Source: Desulfuromusa sp. (lineage in GTDB: Bacteria; Desulfobacterota; Desulfuromonadia; Desulfuromonadales; Geopsychrobacteraceae). Taken from it: DNA of 8,879 bases. The notes beneath the pieces were generated by a model. The model was not told the origin of the DNA. It saw nothing but the letters and a program-made list of their open reading frames with translations, and searched no databases. Shown here piece after piece: positions 1-7,104 of the stretch (positions are counted from its first letter, which is position 1; every line of letters begins with the position of its first letter). Where the stretch lies: assembly GCA_023145655.1 (NCBI GenBank), contig JAGLDI010000126.1:1-8879 (forward strand), written 5' to 3'. The position numbers and the translations under genes were made by a program.

Positions 1-161
1 ACCGCATCAACAACCAGCGGTCCAATCGTGATATTCGGCACAAAGTGACCGTCCATGACATCAATATGAACATAATCGGCACCAGCAGTCTCAATCGCCT
101 TGACCTCTTCACCTAGACGGGAAAAATCTGCTGAAAGGATCGAAGGGGCAATTTTAATCAT
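1..161 (-). CDS. rpe: ribulose-phosphate 3-epimerase, N-terminal part (cut by window edge)
   Basis: This is the first 53 codons of ribulose-phosphate 3-epimerase, the cytosolic TIM-barrel enzyme that interconverts ribulose 5-phosphate and xylulose 5-phosphate in the pentose phosphate pathway. The reading frame begins ATG at 161 with [19 protein letters not shown], the characteristic first beta strand of the family. [12 protein letters not shown] follows at about residues 32-43; its His and Asp (H32, D34) match known metal ligands of the family. The remaining three quarters lie beyond the left edge. The start is 21 nt after the rsmB stop, with only a weak GGA-type ribosome site about 7 nt upstream, so it is probably the distal gene of the def-fmt-htpX-rsmB-rpe run. 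Identification is firm; integrity of the rest cannot be judged. Confidence 0.95.
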   Translation of the reverse strand, partial: MIKIAPSILSADFSRLGEEVKAIETAGADYVHIDVMDGHFVPNITIGPLVVDA

Positions 162-182
162 AATAATATCCAGTCGATAAAG

Positions 183-1541
183 TCATAAGCGTCGTTGTAA
201 CCGGGCAGCAAAAAAAGCATCCATATTGCCGTGTCGGTGGGGATAACTACGCAGCGTCCCCTTTTCGGTAAACAGGTCAGTCCACGCCGTTGGAGTTTCT
301 GCCGCCAGATTTTCCAATTCAAACTCGGGGTGATCAGCTAAAAAGCTCTCAATAACTGCATCAGTTTCTATGTGGCTGAAGGTGCAAACCGAGTAAAGCA
401 GTTTACCACCGGGCTTCACCAGGGGAGCGATATTATCCAGAATCTGTCGTTGCAAACTCGCCAATTCCCTAAGGTTAGCTGGTGATTTATGCCAACGCCC
501 CTCCGGATTCCGCCGCAATACCCCTAAACCACTACAGGGGGCATCCAGTAAAATTCGATCGAAACTCTCTCCTTCTAAAAAATTGGGAGATTCAGTTAGA
601 TCCCATTGCTGAGCTCTGATGGAAGAACACCCCAACCTTTGCCCCCCCTCGACAATCAGCTCAACCCGCCGCGGGTATTTATCAAGGGCAAAAATTTCTG
701 CTTGATTGTCGGTCAATGCCGCCAGGTGTGTCGTTTTTCCACCGGGGGCAGCACAAGCATCAAGAATTCGCTGGCCGGGGTGAACATCCAACAGGTGAGC
801 TATCAACATGCTCGCCTCATCCTGAACCTGATACCAGCCCTCCGCATCTCCCGGCAGCAGATTTTCACTGCGCCGATCAATAGTCACCCCCTCAGGAGCA
901 AACGTGCAAGAACGAGCCTGATGATCAGCGGCAGTCAAGGCTGCTAGAAAAGCCTCCCGGTCAGTTTTCAAGCGATTAACCCGTAAACTAAACGGGGGTG
1001 GCGTTGCCAAACTTTCACCCAGGGCGCGCGCTTCAACATTGGGCAACTGCCGCATCAACTCTTTGGTCAGCCAGACCGGCTGACTGCAAACATGCTGCAA
1101 ATAGGCTTTTATCTTTTCTGGAACAGGCCAAGGGATATCTGCACAGCCACGATCAAAAGAACGCAACACCCCATTGACGAAGCCAACGGCACCCTCTAAC
1201 TGAAGTTCTCGGGCTAACTCCACCGTTGAATTGACTGCAGCATGAGCAGGAACCCGATCCAACTCGAGCAACTGATAAGCACCAAGCCGCAACAGCCGCA
1301 AAACTTCCGGCTGTAACCGCTGCAGCGGTTGATTGCAGAACTGGGTCAAGGCAAAATCAACCCGCCCGCGCAGACGCAGAATTCCGTAAACCAGCTCCGT
1401 CACCAATCGTCGGTCACGCAGATCAAGGCGGGAACGATCCAGCACCGAATCAAGAACGGCATCGGCAAAAGCTCCTTCATCAACCCGTTGCAGAATTTCG
1501 TATGCCGCCCGTCGCGGGCTATCTGTTGGTCGGGAAGTCAA
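183..1541 (-). CDS. rsmB: 16S rRNA (cytosine-967-C5)-methyltransferase RsmB
   Basis: This is a 452-residue RNA m5C methyltransferase that uses S-adenosylmethionine to methylate cytosine 967 of 16S rRNA (E. coli numbering). The N-terminal NusB-like RNA-binding domain spans about residues 8-140 (RRAAYEILQRV, then AAVNSTVELAR and GFVNGVLR). The Rossmann methyltransferase domain follows, with the SAM loop DACAAPGGKT (261-270), the DAPCSGLG motif carrying Cys336, and SVCT carrying the catalytic Cys386. It ends YPHRHGNMDAFFAARL, typical of the family, and length is close to the usual 430-450. The start is a TTG that directly abuts the htpX TAA stop in the same frame. No earlier in-frame start is possible and no ATG follows nearby, so TTG is the best choice. 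A GAGGGG purine run lies 12 nt upstream. Translation is probably coupled to htpX. Confidence 0.94.
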   Translation of the reverse strand: MTSRPTDSPRRAAYEILQRVDEGAFADAVLDSVLDRSRLDLRDRRLVTELVYGILRLRGRVDFALTQFCNQPLQRLQPEVLRLLRLGAYQLLELDRVPAHAAVNSTVELARELQLEGAVGFVNGVLRSFDRGCADIPWPVPEKIKAYLQHVCSQPVWLTKELMRQLPNVEARALGESLATPPPFSLRVNRLKTDREAFLAALTAADHQARSCTFAPEGVTIDRRSENLLPGDAEGWYQVQDEASMLIAHLLDVHPGQRILDACAAPGGKTTHLAALTDNQAEIFALDKYPRRVELIVEGGQRLGCSSIRAQQWDLTESPNFLEGESFDRILLDAPCSGLGVLRRNPEGRWHKSPANLRELASLQRQILDNIAPLVKPGGKLLYSVCTFSHIETDAVIESFLADHPEFELENLAAETPTAWTDLFTEKGTLRSYPHRHGNMDAFFAARLQRRL

Positions 1542-2372
1542 TTAAAGTTGCATCCCCTCAAGCCGCCGAATCCGTTCCTCCATCGGTGGGTGGGTAGAAA
1601 ACAGCTTGCGGATGCCACCAGCTTTGAGCGGATTGACAATAAACATATGCGCAGTCGCCTCATTTACGGAGGCCATCGGCGCCTGCCGATTTGAATCTTC
1701 CAGTTTACGCAGGGCACTGGCCAACGAATGGGGGTTGCCGCAATAACGTGCCCCGGTTGCATCGGCACCGTATTCCCGGGAGCGGGAGATCGCCATCTGA
1801 ACCAACATAGCAGCAATTGGAGCAAGAATCATCATCGCAATCATTGCCAGAGGGTTGCTATCTTCATCGTCACGACCACCACCGAAGATCATTGTCCATT
1901 GGGCAATATGGGCCATGAAGCTGATCGCCCCTGCAATAGTTGCAGCAATTGAACCGATCAAAATATCGCGATTCTGTACGTGCGCCATCTCATGAGCCAT
2001 CACCCCTTTGAGTTCCTCACGAGAAAGAATCTGGGTAATCCCCTGAGTTGCAGCAACGACAGCATGCCGTGGATTACGGCCGGTCGCAAAAGCATTGGGG
2101 GTTGATTGGGGCAACACAAAAACCTTCGGCATAATCAGACTGTTTTGTTGGCATATCTCGGCAACGACATCATACAGCGGGCCACTGGTAGCCTCTTCCC
2201 CTTTGTACATTTTGATCACAACTTTATCTGAAAACCAGTAGCTGCCAAAGTTCATGACCCCGGCCATCACCAGTGCCAACAACGCCCCACTCTGGCCTCC
2301 GAGGGCACCACCCGCGGTAACCAGAACCAGAGTCATTAATGTCATTAGCATCACGGTACGCATTATATTCAT
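1542..2372 (-). CDS. htpX: HtpX-type membrane zinc metalloprotease (M48)
   Basis: This 276-residue inner-membrane metalloprotease of family M48B takes part in quality control of misfolded membrane proteins in species where it has been studied. Two N-terminal hydrophobic segments (about 5-22 and 28-47) precede the protease domain. The zinc-binding HEMAH motif is at 127-131, and the third ligand is Glu200 in [11 protein letters not shown]. Two more hydrophobic stretches (about 137-157 and 175-195) flank the acidic [11 protein letters not shown] linker. The C-terminus [17 protein letters not shown] is typical of HtpX. The ATG at 2372 has an AGGAG ribosome site 7 nt upstream, and length matches the family (about 280). 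It sits 26 nt downstream of fmt and directly abuts rsmB. No separate promoter or stress-type operator was recognised, so expression with def-fmt is likely. Identification is confident; substrates are unknown. Confidence 0.95.
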   Translation of the reverse strand: MNIMRTVMLMTLMTLVLVTAGGALGGQSGALLALVMAGVMNFGSYWFSDKVVIKMYKGEEATSGPLYDVVAEICQQNSLIMPKVFVLPQSTPNAFATGRNPRHAVVAATQGITQILSREELKGVMAHEMAHVQNRDILIGSIAATIAGAISFMAHIAQWTMIFGGGRDDEDSNPLAMIAMMILAPIAAMLVQMAISRSREYGADATGARYCGNPHSLASALRKLEDSNRQAPMASVNEATAHMFIVNPLKAGGIRKLFSTHPPMEERIRRLEGMQL

Positions 2373-2398
2373 TTACTATCTCCTGTTATTTTTCAATT

Positions 2399-3358
2399 TT
2401 ACTCAGTGCTGTTATTTGTTAATCGAGTTCCGGGAAAGAGAGGTCTGCCACTGAGGAAGTTCATTGCTGAAAGGCGCTTTCTTCCCGGTAATTGCAATTC
2501 ACCGACGATCAAAATACCCTCTCCGCAGGCAATCCGTACTCCTGTCTTATCCGCAGAAATTATTGTTCCGGCCACTTCTGACGAATCTGCAACAACTGCG
2601 GTTGCCACAATCTTAAGAACTTCATCATCAAGATAGGTGAAAGCACCGGGCCAGGGGTCCAAACCGCGAACCTGATTATGTATTTCAGTCGCGGTGCGTT
2701 GCCAGTCGATTAAACCATCCTCTTTTTTCAACATTGGAGCATAGCAACTCAAAGCATCATCCTGTTTTTCTCCAATCAGGGTTCCTGCACAAAGCTGACT
2801 CAAGGTCTCATCCATTGCTTCTCGACCCAACACTGCTAAACGGTCATGCAGCTGCCCTGCTGTTTCATTGGCACCAATGGTCAAGCTGTATTTCAGCAAC
2901 ATATTTCCGGTATCAAGACCAACGTCCATCAGCATTGTCGTCACCCCGGTCTCGGTCTCACCATCAATAATCGCTTTGTTGATTGGTGCCGCACCCCGAT
3001 ACTTCGGTAATAACGACGCATGGACATTAATGCAATGATAGCGGGGGATATCGAGCACTACTTTGGGGAGTATCTGTCCGTAAGCGACAACAACAATCAG
3101 ATCCGGCTGCAACTTCTGCAACTCAGCGACCGCAAGGGGATCACGTAATTTCTGCGGTTGAAAAACTGGAATTCCGTACTCAAGAGCTAGCTTTTTTACT
3201 GGAGATGCAGCAAGTTTTTTACCTCGCCCCTTGGGACGGTCGGGCTGAGTATAAACACCAACCAGGTTCACTCCAGAGGCAAGTAACCCTTCCAGAGGCT
3301 GCAGGGCAAACTCCGGTGTCCCCATAAAAACGGTACGAAGGCTCTCAGGTTGAACCAT
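2399..3358 (-). CDS. fmt: methionyl-tRNA formyltransferase
   Basis: This 319-residue cytosolic enzyme transfers a formyl group from 10-formyltetrahydrofolate to Met-tRNAfMet, making the initiator for bacterial translation. The catalytic N-terminal domain (about 7-190) shows VFMGTPEFA, TQPDRPKGRGKKL (the tRNA-contacting loop), the active-site block NVHASLLPKYRGAAPI with Asn111 and His113, and DVGLDTG with Asp149. The C-terminal tRNA-binding domain (about 205-310) contains GLIDWQRTATEIHNQVRGLDPWPGAF. Length is normal (E. coli 315). The ATG at 3358 overlaps the end of def by 14 nt, the classic def-fmt arrangement that pairs addition and removal of the formyl group. Overlap implies translational coupling. 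All catalytic residues expected for the family are present. Confidence 0.97.
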   Translation of the reverse strand: MVQPESLRTVFMGTPEFALQPLEGLLASGVNLVGVYTQPDRPKGRGKKLAASPVKKLALEYGIPVFQPQKLRDPLAVAELQKLQPDLIVVVAYGQILPKVVLDIPRYHCINVHASLLPKYRGAAPINKAIIDGETETGVTTMLMDVGLDTGNMLLKYSLTIGANETAGQLHDRLAVLGREAMDETLSQLCAGTLIGEKQDDALSCYAPMLKKEDGLIDWQRTATEIHNQVRGLDPWPGAFTYLDDEVLKIVATAVVADSSEVAGTIISADKTGVRIACGEGILIVGELQLPGRKRLSAMNFLSGRPLFPGTRLTNNSTE

Positions 3359-3872
3359 TTTCGGCTTCCTTTTCCTGCAGCATCTTCATATATTTTTTCC
3401 GAAAAATTGACCGTTTTAAAGGGGAGAGACGATCGACAAACAAGATCCCCTCAAGATGATCAATTTCATGTTGCATTCCAATCGCCAGCAGCCCACCCGC
3501 TTCTCGCTCGCAGAAGTTTCCTTCGGTGTCCTGATAACGGAGGGTTGCCGTGGCACGCCGTTTCACATTGGCCCAGTAGCCCGGCACTGAAAGACACCCT
3601 TCCTCCTCCAGAGAATCGCCCTCTCCACCGATAATTTCCGGATTCACAGCGACAAGCAGATCGTCTGGCTCATCTTTTGAGGAGCAATCAAGAATGATCA
3701 ACCGCTGCAAAACCCCAACCTGTGGGGCGGCCAACCCGACACCGGGAGCGTCATACATCGTCTCCACCATGTCTGCTGCAAGCTGTTTCAAATCGTCATT
3801 AAAATCGGTCACTGTTACCGATTTCTGTTTTAACAAAGGTTCGGGGTAGTGCAAAATTTCTCGTAAAGCCAT
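3345..3872 (-). CDS. def: peptide deformylase
   Basis: This 175-residue metalloenzyme removes the N-formyl group from nascent proteins. All three family motifs are present: GVGLAAPQ (45-51), EGCLS with metal ligand Cys93 (91-95), and QHEIDHLEG (134-142), in which His135 and His139 bind the metal and Glu136 is catalytic. The length and the basic, lysine-rich C-terminal tail (RKKYMKMLQEKEA) fit the bacterial type I enzymes. The ATG at 3872 is preceded by a GGAG ribosome site 7 nt upstream. It is the first gene of the leftward run def-fmt-htpX-rsmB-rpe and lies about 65 nt downstream of a probable transcription start. It overlaps fmt by 14 nt. Confidence 0.97.
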   Translation of the reverse strand: MALREILHYPEPLLKQKSVTVTDFNDDLKQLAADMVETMYDAPGVGLAAPQVGVLQRLIILDCSSKDEPDDLLVAVNPEIIGGEGDSLEEEGCLSVPGYWANVKRRATATLRYQDTEGNFCEREAGGLLAIGMQHEIDHLEGILFVDRLSPLKRSIFRKKYMKMLQEKEAENGST

Positions 3873-3944
3873 ATTCTTTCTCCGGCAGTTGATATTAATG
3901 TAAGTCTTTTAAAAATATTAGTTTTTTATGAAATTTATCCCCCT

Positions 3945-3974
3945 ATTCTACCGCCTTACCGGTTCTGCAGTCAA
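3945..3974 (-). promoter_or_regulatory. probable sigma70-type promoter of the def-fmt-htpX-rsmB-rpe run
   Basis: Read on the minus strand, TTGACT (complement of 3969-3974) is followed after 18 nt by TAGAAT (complement of 3945-3950). These match the -35 and -10 consensus at five of six bases each. Transcription would begin near 3938, giving an AT-rich leader of about 65 nt before def. The elements lie in the 120-nt gap after the exporter gene, the largest gap in the left half of the window, where an operon boundary is expected. Position and match are seen in the sequence; function is inferred. Confidence 0.6.
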
Positions 3975-3992
3975 TGATTCGACACCGGGTTT

Positions 3993-4748
3993 TTATGGGA
4001 ATAGGAGCAGTTTTAAAGCAAAGATCAGCACAGTTATACTGACGACCTTCTTGATCCAGTCGTGCCCTTTATCAACGGCCAGCTTCGGCCCGATCATTCC
4101 CCCCACCGAAGTTCCTGCAGCAAGAGCAAAACCAAGGGAATAATCAACCTGCCCATGATAAATAAAAACCCCGAGGGCGACAAAGGTGTAGGCAAAGATG
4201 ACAAATACCTTGATTGCATTGATTCGCACCAAATCCAGGCCATGAATCAACAGTGCCGTAATCACGATAAACCCGACACCTGCCTGCACAAAACCACCAT
4301 AGATACCAACGCCAAAAAAGGAGATTACAATCAGAGTTTTCCGCCACCAACCAAACTGCACATCTTCCTGTTGAAAACGCTTCATTGGATCGATGGCAGT
4401 AAATATCAATACCCCGATCATAATCATTGCCAAAATTTGCCTAAACAGTTGGTCATCAAGACTGATCGCCAAATTGGCACCGACCCAACTACCCAGCAAC
4501 GCCGGAGGAGTACAGAGCAGAGCCAGCTGCAACGGCATCACCCCACGCTTACTGAATCCGCGAATGGCAAAAATATTCTGGCAGAAAATCGCAATCCGAT
4601 TAGTGCCGTTGGCAACCGAACTTGGCAAGCCCATAAAAATCAACAACGGCAAAGTCAGCAGTGAACCACCACCCGCCAGAGTATTGAGAATACCAGCCAC
4701 TATACCAACCACAAATAGCAGCGGCAACTGCCAGAAATACGGATCCAT
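3993..4748 (-). CDS. TauE/SafE (TSUP) family membrane exporter/permease
   Basis: This 251-residue integral inner-membrane protein belongs to the TauE/SafE family, also called TSUP (DUF81). Members move sulfite, sulfonates or related organic anions, but substrate cannot be read from sequence. The family halves are visible: GILNTLAGGGSLLTLPLL with ANGTNRIAIF near the N-terminus, and the related GIYGGFVQAGVGFIVITALLI with INAIKVFVIFAY in the second half. Seven or eight hydrophobic segments are apparent. I chose the ATG at 4748, which overlaps the tcdA stop as TGATG and has GGAGAG 8 nt upstream (complement of 4757-4762). A TTG one codon earlier (4751) is possible but less likely. The overlap implies coupled translation with tcdA, although no functional link is known. 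No clear intrinsic terminator follows the stop. Confidence 0.9.
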   Translation of the reverse strand: MDPYFWQLPLLFVVGIVAGILNTLAGGGSLLTLPLLIFMGLPSSVANGTNRIAIFCQNIFAIRGFSKRGVMPLQLALLCTPPALLGSWVGANLAISLDDQLFRQILAMIMIGVLIFTAIDPMKRFQQEDVQFGWWRKTLIVISFFGVGIYGGFVQAGVGFIVITALLIHGLDLVRINAIKVFVIFAYTFVALGVFIYHGQVDYSLGFALAAGTSVGGMIGPKLAVDKGHDWIKKVVSITVLIFALKLLLFP

Positions 4749-5464
4749 CAATTAATCTCTCCAATTAAATCCTGAATCACCACTCCTGCCATAGTTAAAC
4801 CAAACAACGGTGGCAAATAGGAAGAGCTGCCAAGAATCGGGTTGCGTTCGGCGGCATCAGAGCCCGTCAAAGGGTGAAACTCTTCGGTGGAATAAACAAC
4901 CTTAATGTCCTTCTCAATACCACGTTTACGTAGCTCTTTGCGAATTGTCCGGGCCAGGCGACATTTTTTTGTCGCAGAGATATCGGCAACCTTGATTTGC
5001 GTTGGATCAAGTTTATTTGCCGCTCCCATCGAGGAGATAACGGGTAATCTCCGCTGCTGACAACTTTGGAGTAAATGTAACTTGTCAGTAATGTTATCGA
5101 TACAATCAAGAACATAATCAAATTCGGGCAATAGAAATGCAACGCTGGTTTCCGATCGATAAGGGGCGTGATGGGTAACAATTTTAACTTCGGGATTGAT
5201 CGCCCGGCAACGTTCTGCCATCACTGTAACCTTGGGCTGGCCAAGGGTTGTTACCAGAGCGTGAATCTGCCGGTTGATATTGGTAGCAGAAACAATATCG
5301 GGATCAACCAGGGTCAGCTTACCCACTCCACCCCGCACCAGAGCTTCAACGGCATAGCCACCGACCCCACCAATGCCGAAGACGGTAACAGAGGAATTCT
5401 GCAATTGTTCCAGACTGGTGCTACCAACCAACCGCTGGATACGATTGAAACGATCATCTCGCAT
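4748..5464 (-). CDS. tcdA: tRNA threonylcarbamoyladenosine dehydratase TcdA (CsdL/YgdL-type E1-like protein)
   Basis: This E1-like adenylating protein is about 238 residues long. TcdA cyclises N6-threonylcarbamoyladenosine at position 37 of ANN-decoding tRNAs to ct6A, using ATP. Numbered from this ATG, the nucleotide-binding loop GIGGVG is at about 30-35, NINRQIHAL at 62-70, and DCIDNITDK, with the catalytic-type Asp, at about 120-128. SMGAANKLDPTQI and the C-terminal GSSSYLPPLFGLTMAG are hallmarks separating TcdA from MoeB and ThiF. I prefer the ATG at 5464 because homologues begin a few residues before the RF motif. A GTG at 5473 would add MSF, and neither start has a strong ribosome site. 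A palindromic repeat sits 15 nt beyond the GTG. The gene overlaps the downstream exporter gene. Confidence 0.92.
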   Translation of the reverse strand: MRDDRFNRIQRLVGSTSLEQLQNSSVTVFGIGGVGGYAVEALVRGGVGKLTLVDPDIVSATNINRQIHALVTTLGQPKVTVMAERCRAINPEVKIVTHHAPYRSETSVAFLLPEFDYVLDCIDNITDKLHLLQSCQQRRLPVISSMGAANKLDPTQIKVADISATKKCRLARTIRKELRKRGIEKDIKVVYSTEEFHPLTGSDAAERNPILGSSSYLPPLFGLTMAGVVIQDLIGEIN

Positions 5465-5488
5465 AAAACTCACTTAACACAAAAGCGA

Positions 5489-5530
5489 GTATTCCGGGGA
5501 CATGTACATTATTACGTGTCCCCGGAATAC
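5489..5530 (+). repeat. REP-like palindrome, copy A (forward orientation)
   Basis: This is a 42-nt inverted repeat. The left arm GTATTCCGGGGACATGTA (5489-5506) pairs with the right arm TACGTGTCCCCGGAATAC (5513-5530) around a 6-nt loop. The 18-bp stem has a single imperfection, T5503 opposite G5516, which is a wobble pair on the plus strand. It lies 3 nt after the tatD stop and 15-24 nt before the tcdA start. Copy B (8664-8704) has the same arms apart from one compensating pair, in the opposite orientation. No U-tract follows immediately on the coding strand, so a standard intrinsic terminator is not the best reading. An mRNA-stabilising or attenuating role is possible. Membership of a REP family mobilised by a REP-associated tyrosine transposase is inferred. 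Confidence 0.88.
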
Positions 5531-5533
5531 GGT

Positions 5534-6277
5534 TTAGAAAAACAACTGCCGAGCATTCTCTGTCGTTGTCCAGGCAACTTCTTCCAGCGAGACACCCCGC
5601 AGTTCAGCAACCTTTTCCGCAACCTTCAATAACACTTCAGGCCTCTCAGCCATATCAGGCAGGTCAGTTTCCAGAACCAGCGCTGAAGCTGGCAGCACCT
5701 TGACTGCCTCCGGTAACTTACGAGCATTTTTGCGCAATAGAATCGGGCCAACACCAATCTTAAAACCCAGAGCAAAAAGTTCCTGTGCCACTTGGAGACT
5801 ACCGGAAAACCCGTGCCAGACACCGCTAACCCTTTTACCAACCTCCAGCTCGCGCAAGATGTCGAGCACCCGCCCAGTTGTCTTCCGGCTGTGCAGCAAC
5901 ACCGGCAGTCCGGCATCAAGAGCAATTTGTAACTGTGCGCGAAAAACCATTTCTTGTCGCTGCAGTGCTATCCCAACCGTGCCATCCAACCCAATTTCAC
6001 CGATAGCAACAACTTTCGGCTCTACTGTCAGCTCTTTCAGCTGATGTTCTGCCGACGTTGTCCACTGATCGGCATTGGCGGGATGCAATCCCGGGGCAAG
6101 ATACACATTTTCAGTATTTTTTGCCAGAGCAAGCATCCCCGACCAACCACTGACCCGCACCCCCGGCACCACAAAGTGGCTGATCCCATATCGCTGAGCC
6201 TCGGAAAGAAGATCCAACCCCTGACCATTCAGTTCAGGAGCATCAAGGTGAATGTGGGTGTCCATCAGCGAAATCAT
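5534..6277 (-). CDS. tatD: TatD family metal-dependent hydrolase/DNase
   Basis: This 247-residue cytosolic amidohydrolase-fold enzyme belongs to the TatD family, whose characterised members are metal-dependent 3'-5' exonucleases or DNases. Family metal-site features are in order: DTHIHLD (His8, His10), GLHP (63-66), GEIGLD with Glu94, LLHSR with His129, WHGFSGS with His155, and ETDLPD with Asp205. The length is slightly below the usual 255-265. Small departures are WHGFSGS where many members have HCF(T/S)G, and ETDLPD where many have ETD(S/A)P. The ATG at 6277 has no recognisable ribosome site. A second ATG at 6265 (MDTHIHLD) is an alternative start. The gene is separated from the upstream E1-like gene by 86 nt and from tcdA by a palindromic repeat. 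Its cellular target is unknown. Confidence 0.92.
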   Translation of the reverse strand: MISLMDTHIHLDAPELNGQGLDLLSEAQRYGISHFVVPGVRVSGWSGMLALAKNTENVYLAPGLHPANADQWTTSAEHQLKELTVEPKVVAIGEIGLDGTVGIALQRQEMVFRAQLQIALDAGLPVLLHSRKTTGRVLDILRELEVGKRVSGVWHGFSGSLQVAQELFALGFKIGVGPILLRKNARKLPEAVKVLPASALVLETDLPDMAERPEVLLKVAEKVAELRGVSLEEVAWTTTENARQLFF

Positions 6278-6363
6278 CGGAGTATGGTAGCAAAAGCAAA
6301 GAGGAAGAGATAGTGGTCAGGACTTAAATCGAGAATATCGAGAGATTGGAGGTTCTCTTTCTA

Positions 6364-7035
6364 TCAAACATCCAGAAAATCGAGGTGGAGATCACTTAGT
6401 CCAACAATCATAAATCTGTTGAGAAGTTGGGGTTTCCCAAGGATGATATTAAGCAGTTCATTGGCCATATATCCGGAGATGATAGTCGCGCCAGGGCCGC
6501 TAACGGGAATATCACCGGCTGGTTGTTGTGCTCCGGCAAAGATATCTGCCAAAGGATGGGATTGTCCTTTTTTCAGGGTCAGGATCTGGCCTTGATCCCC
6601 TTCAATACCACCATGGATCAGAAATGATTCATCAGCTAGCCCTGCTTCCAGATGAAATCGGCTGGTATAGTTATCGAGACAATCGGCAATGATTGAAACA
6701 TCGGATGGACAATGGAAGGTAGCATCAATCCGTTGTGGCAGCAGTTCGACGACAACGTTGCTGTTGATCTGTTGTAGCTTCTGCTTTGCGACCTCAAGTT
6801 TGGTCAGGCCGATATCGGTTTCGCTGTAGAGCAGCTGGCGGTTGAGATCGGGCCAGTCGATGATTCCATCATCAACAAGATAGAGCTTGCCGATTCCGGC
6901 ACGTACCAGCAGTTCAGCAACAGCCGCACCTAACCCACCAACTCCGGCGATCAGAATGGTTGCAGCTTCAAGTTGCTGCTGCCGCTCCTCTCCCCAATGA
7001 AGAATCTGTCGACTATAGCGTTCTGTTGCTGACAC
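6364..7035 (-). CDS. HesA/MoeB/ThiF-type E1-like adenylyltransferase without zinc cysteines
   Basis: This 223-residue E1-like enzyme is predicted to adenylate the C-terminal Gly-Gly of a ubiquitin-fold sulfur carrier, most plausibly the MoaD-like protein encoded just upstream. It begins with the MoeB/ThiF signature ERYSRQILHWGEERQQQL, then the ATP loop GVGGLG (31-36), DLNRQLLY (63-70) and DCLDNYTSRF (118-127), where Asp121 matches the catalytic Asp of MoeB. HGGIEGDQGQI (141-151) is also typical. It has only two cysteines (109 and 119), so both CxxC zinc pairs and the later catalytic-type Cys region of MoeB/ThiF are missing. It is also shorter than MoeB (about 250). The GTG at 7035 is chosen because AGGA lies 6 nt upstream (complement of 7042-7045). 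Context suggests pterin cofactor assembly for the neighbouring AOR; thiamine synthesis is less likely. Confidence 0.88.
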   Translation of the reverse strand: MSATERYSRQILHWGEERQQQLEAATILIAGVGGLGAAVAELLVRAGIGKLYLVDDGIIDWPDLNRQLLYSETDIGLTKLEVAKQKLQQINSNVVVELLPQRIDATFHCPSDVSIIADCLDNYTSRFHLEAGLADESFLIHGGIEGDQGQILTLKKGQSHPLADIFAGAQQPAGDIPVSGPGATIISGYMANELLNIILGKPQLLNRFMIVGLSDLHLDFLDV

Positions 7036-7104
7036 CTAGTGTCCTGTCGTGGGTGGAATGTCGTAAAATTGCGTCGGGATTTTGCGTATCAACAAGGCGT
7101 GGCA
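7036..7104 (-). other. 69-nt spacer with weak hairpin between the carrier and E1-like genes
   Basis: This is the only sizeable gap between the flavoprotein, carrier and E1-like genes. On the minus strand it contains CGCAAAAT and ATTTTACG (within about 7062-7085) around a 9-nt loop, giving a short, mostly A-T stem with one mismatch. On the plus strand TGTCGT occurs twice (from about 7045 and 7059), followed by two copies of GCGT. The E1-like gene's ribosome site (AGGA) is at its end. There is no convincing terminator or promoter. It may be a leader that tunes E1 translation or a degraded repeat remnant. Confidence 0.35.

Noticed and set aside
606..947. Plus-strand open frames within rsmB, htpX, fmt and def (for example 606-947, 1329-1694, 3350-3634)
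   Set aside because: All are antisense to genes with complete family motifs and show no domain of their own.
4062..4664. 200-codon plus-strand open frame
   Set aside because: It is antisense to the TauE/SafE-type exporter gene, rich in Gln, Asn, His and Pro as expected from reversed hydrophobic codons, and shows no recognisable domain or ribosome site.
5489..5530. Intrinsic transcription terminator after tatD
   Set aside because: The stem is strong, but on the coding strand the bases after it read TCGCTTTTG rather than an immediate U-tract. The same hairpin recurs elsewhere, so a repeat family explains it better.
5168..5632. 154-codon plus-strand open frame across the tatD-tcdA gap
   Set aside because: It runs antisense through the ends of two well-supported genes and through the palindrome, with no family match.
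6278..6363. Promoter or terminator between the E1-like gene and tatD
   Set aside because: Only short imperfect GAGAA/TTCTC pairings and no acceptable -35/-10 pair could be found in these 86 nt.
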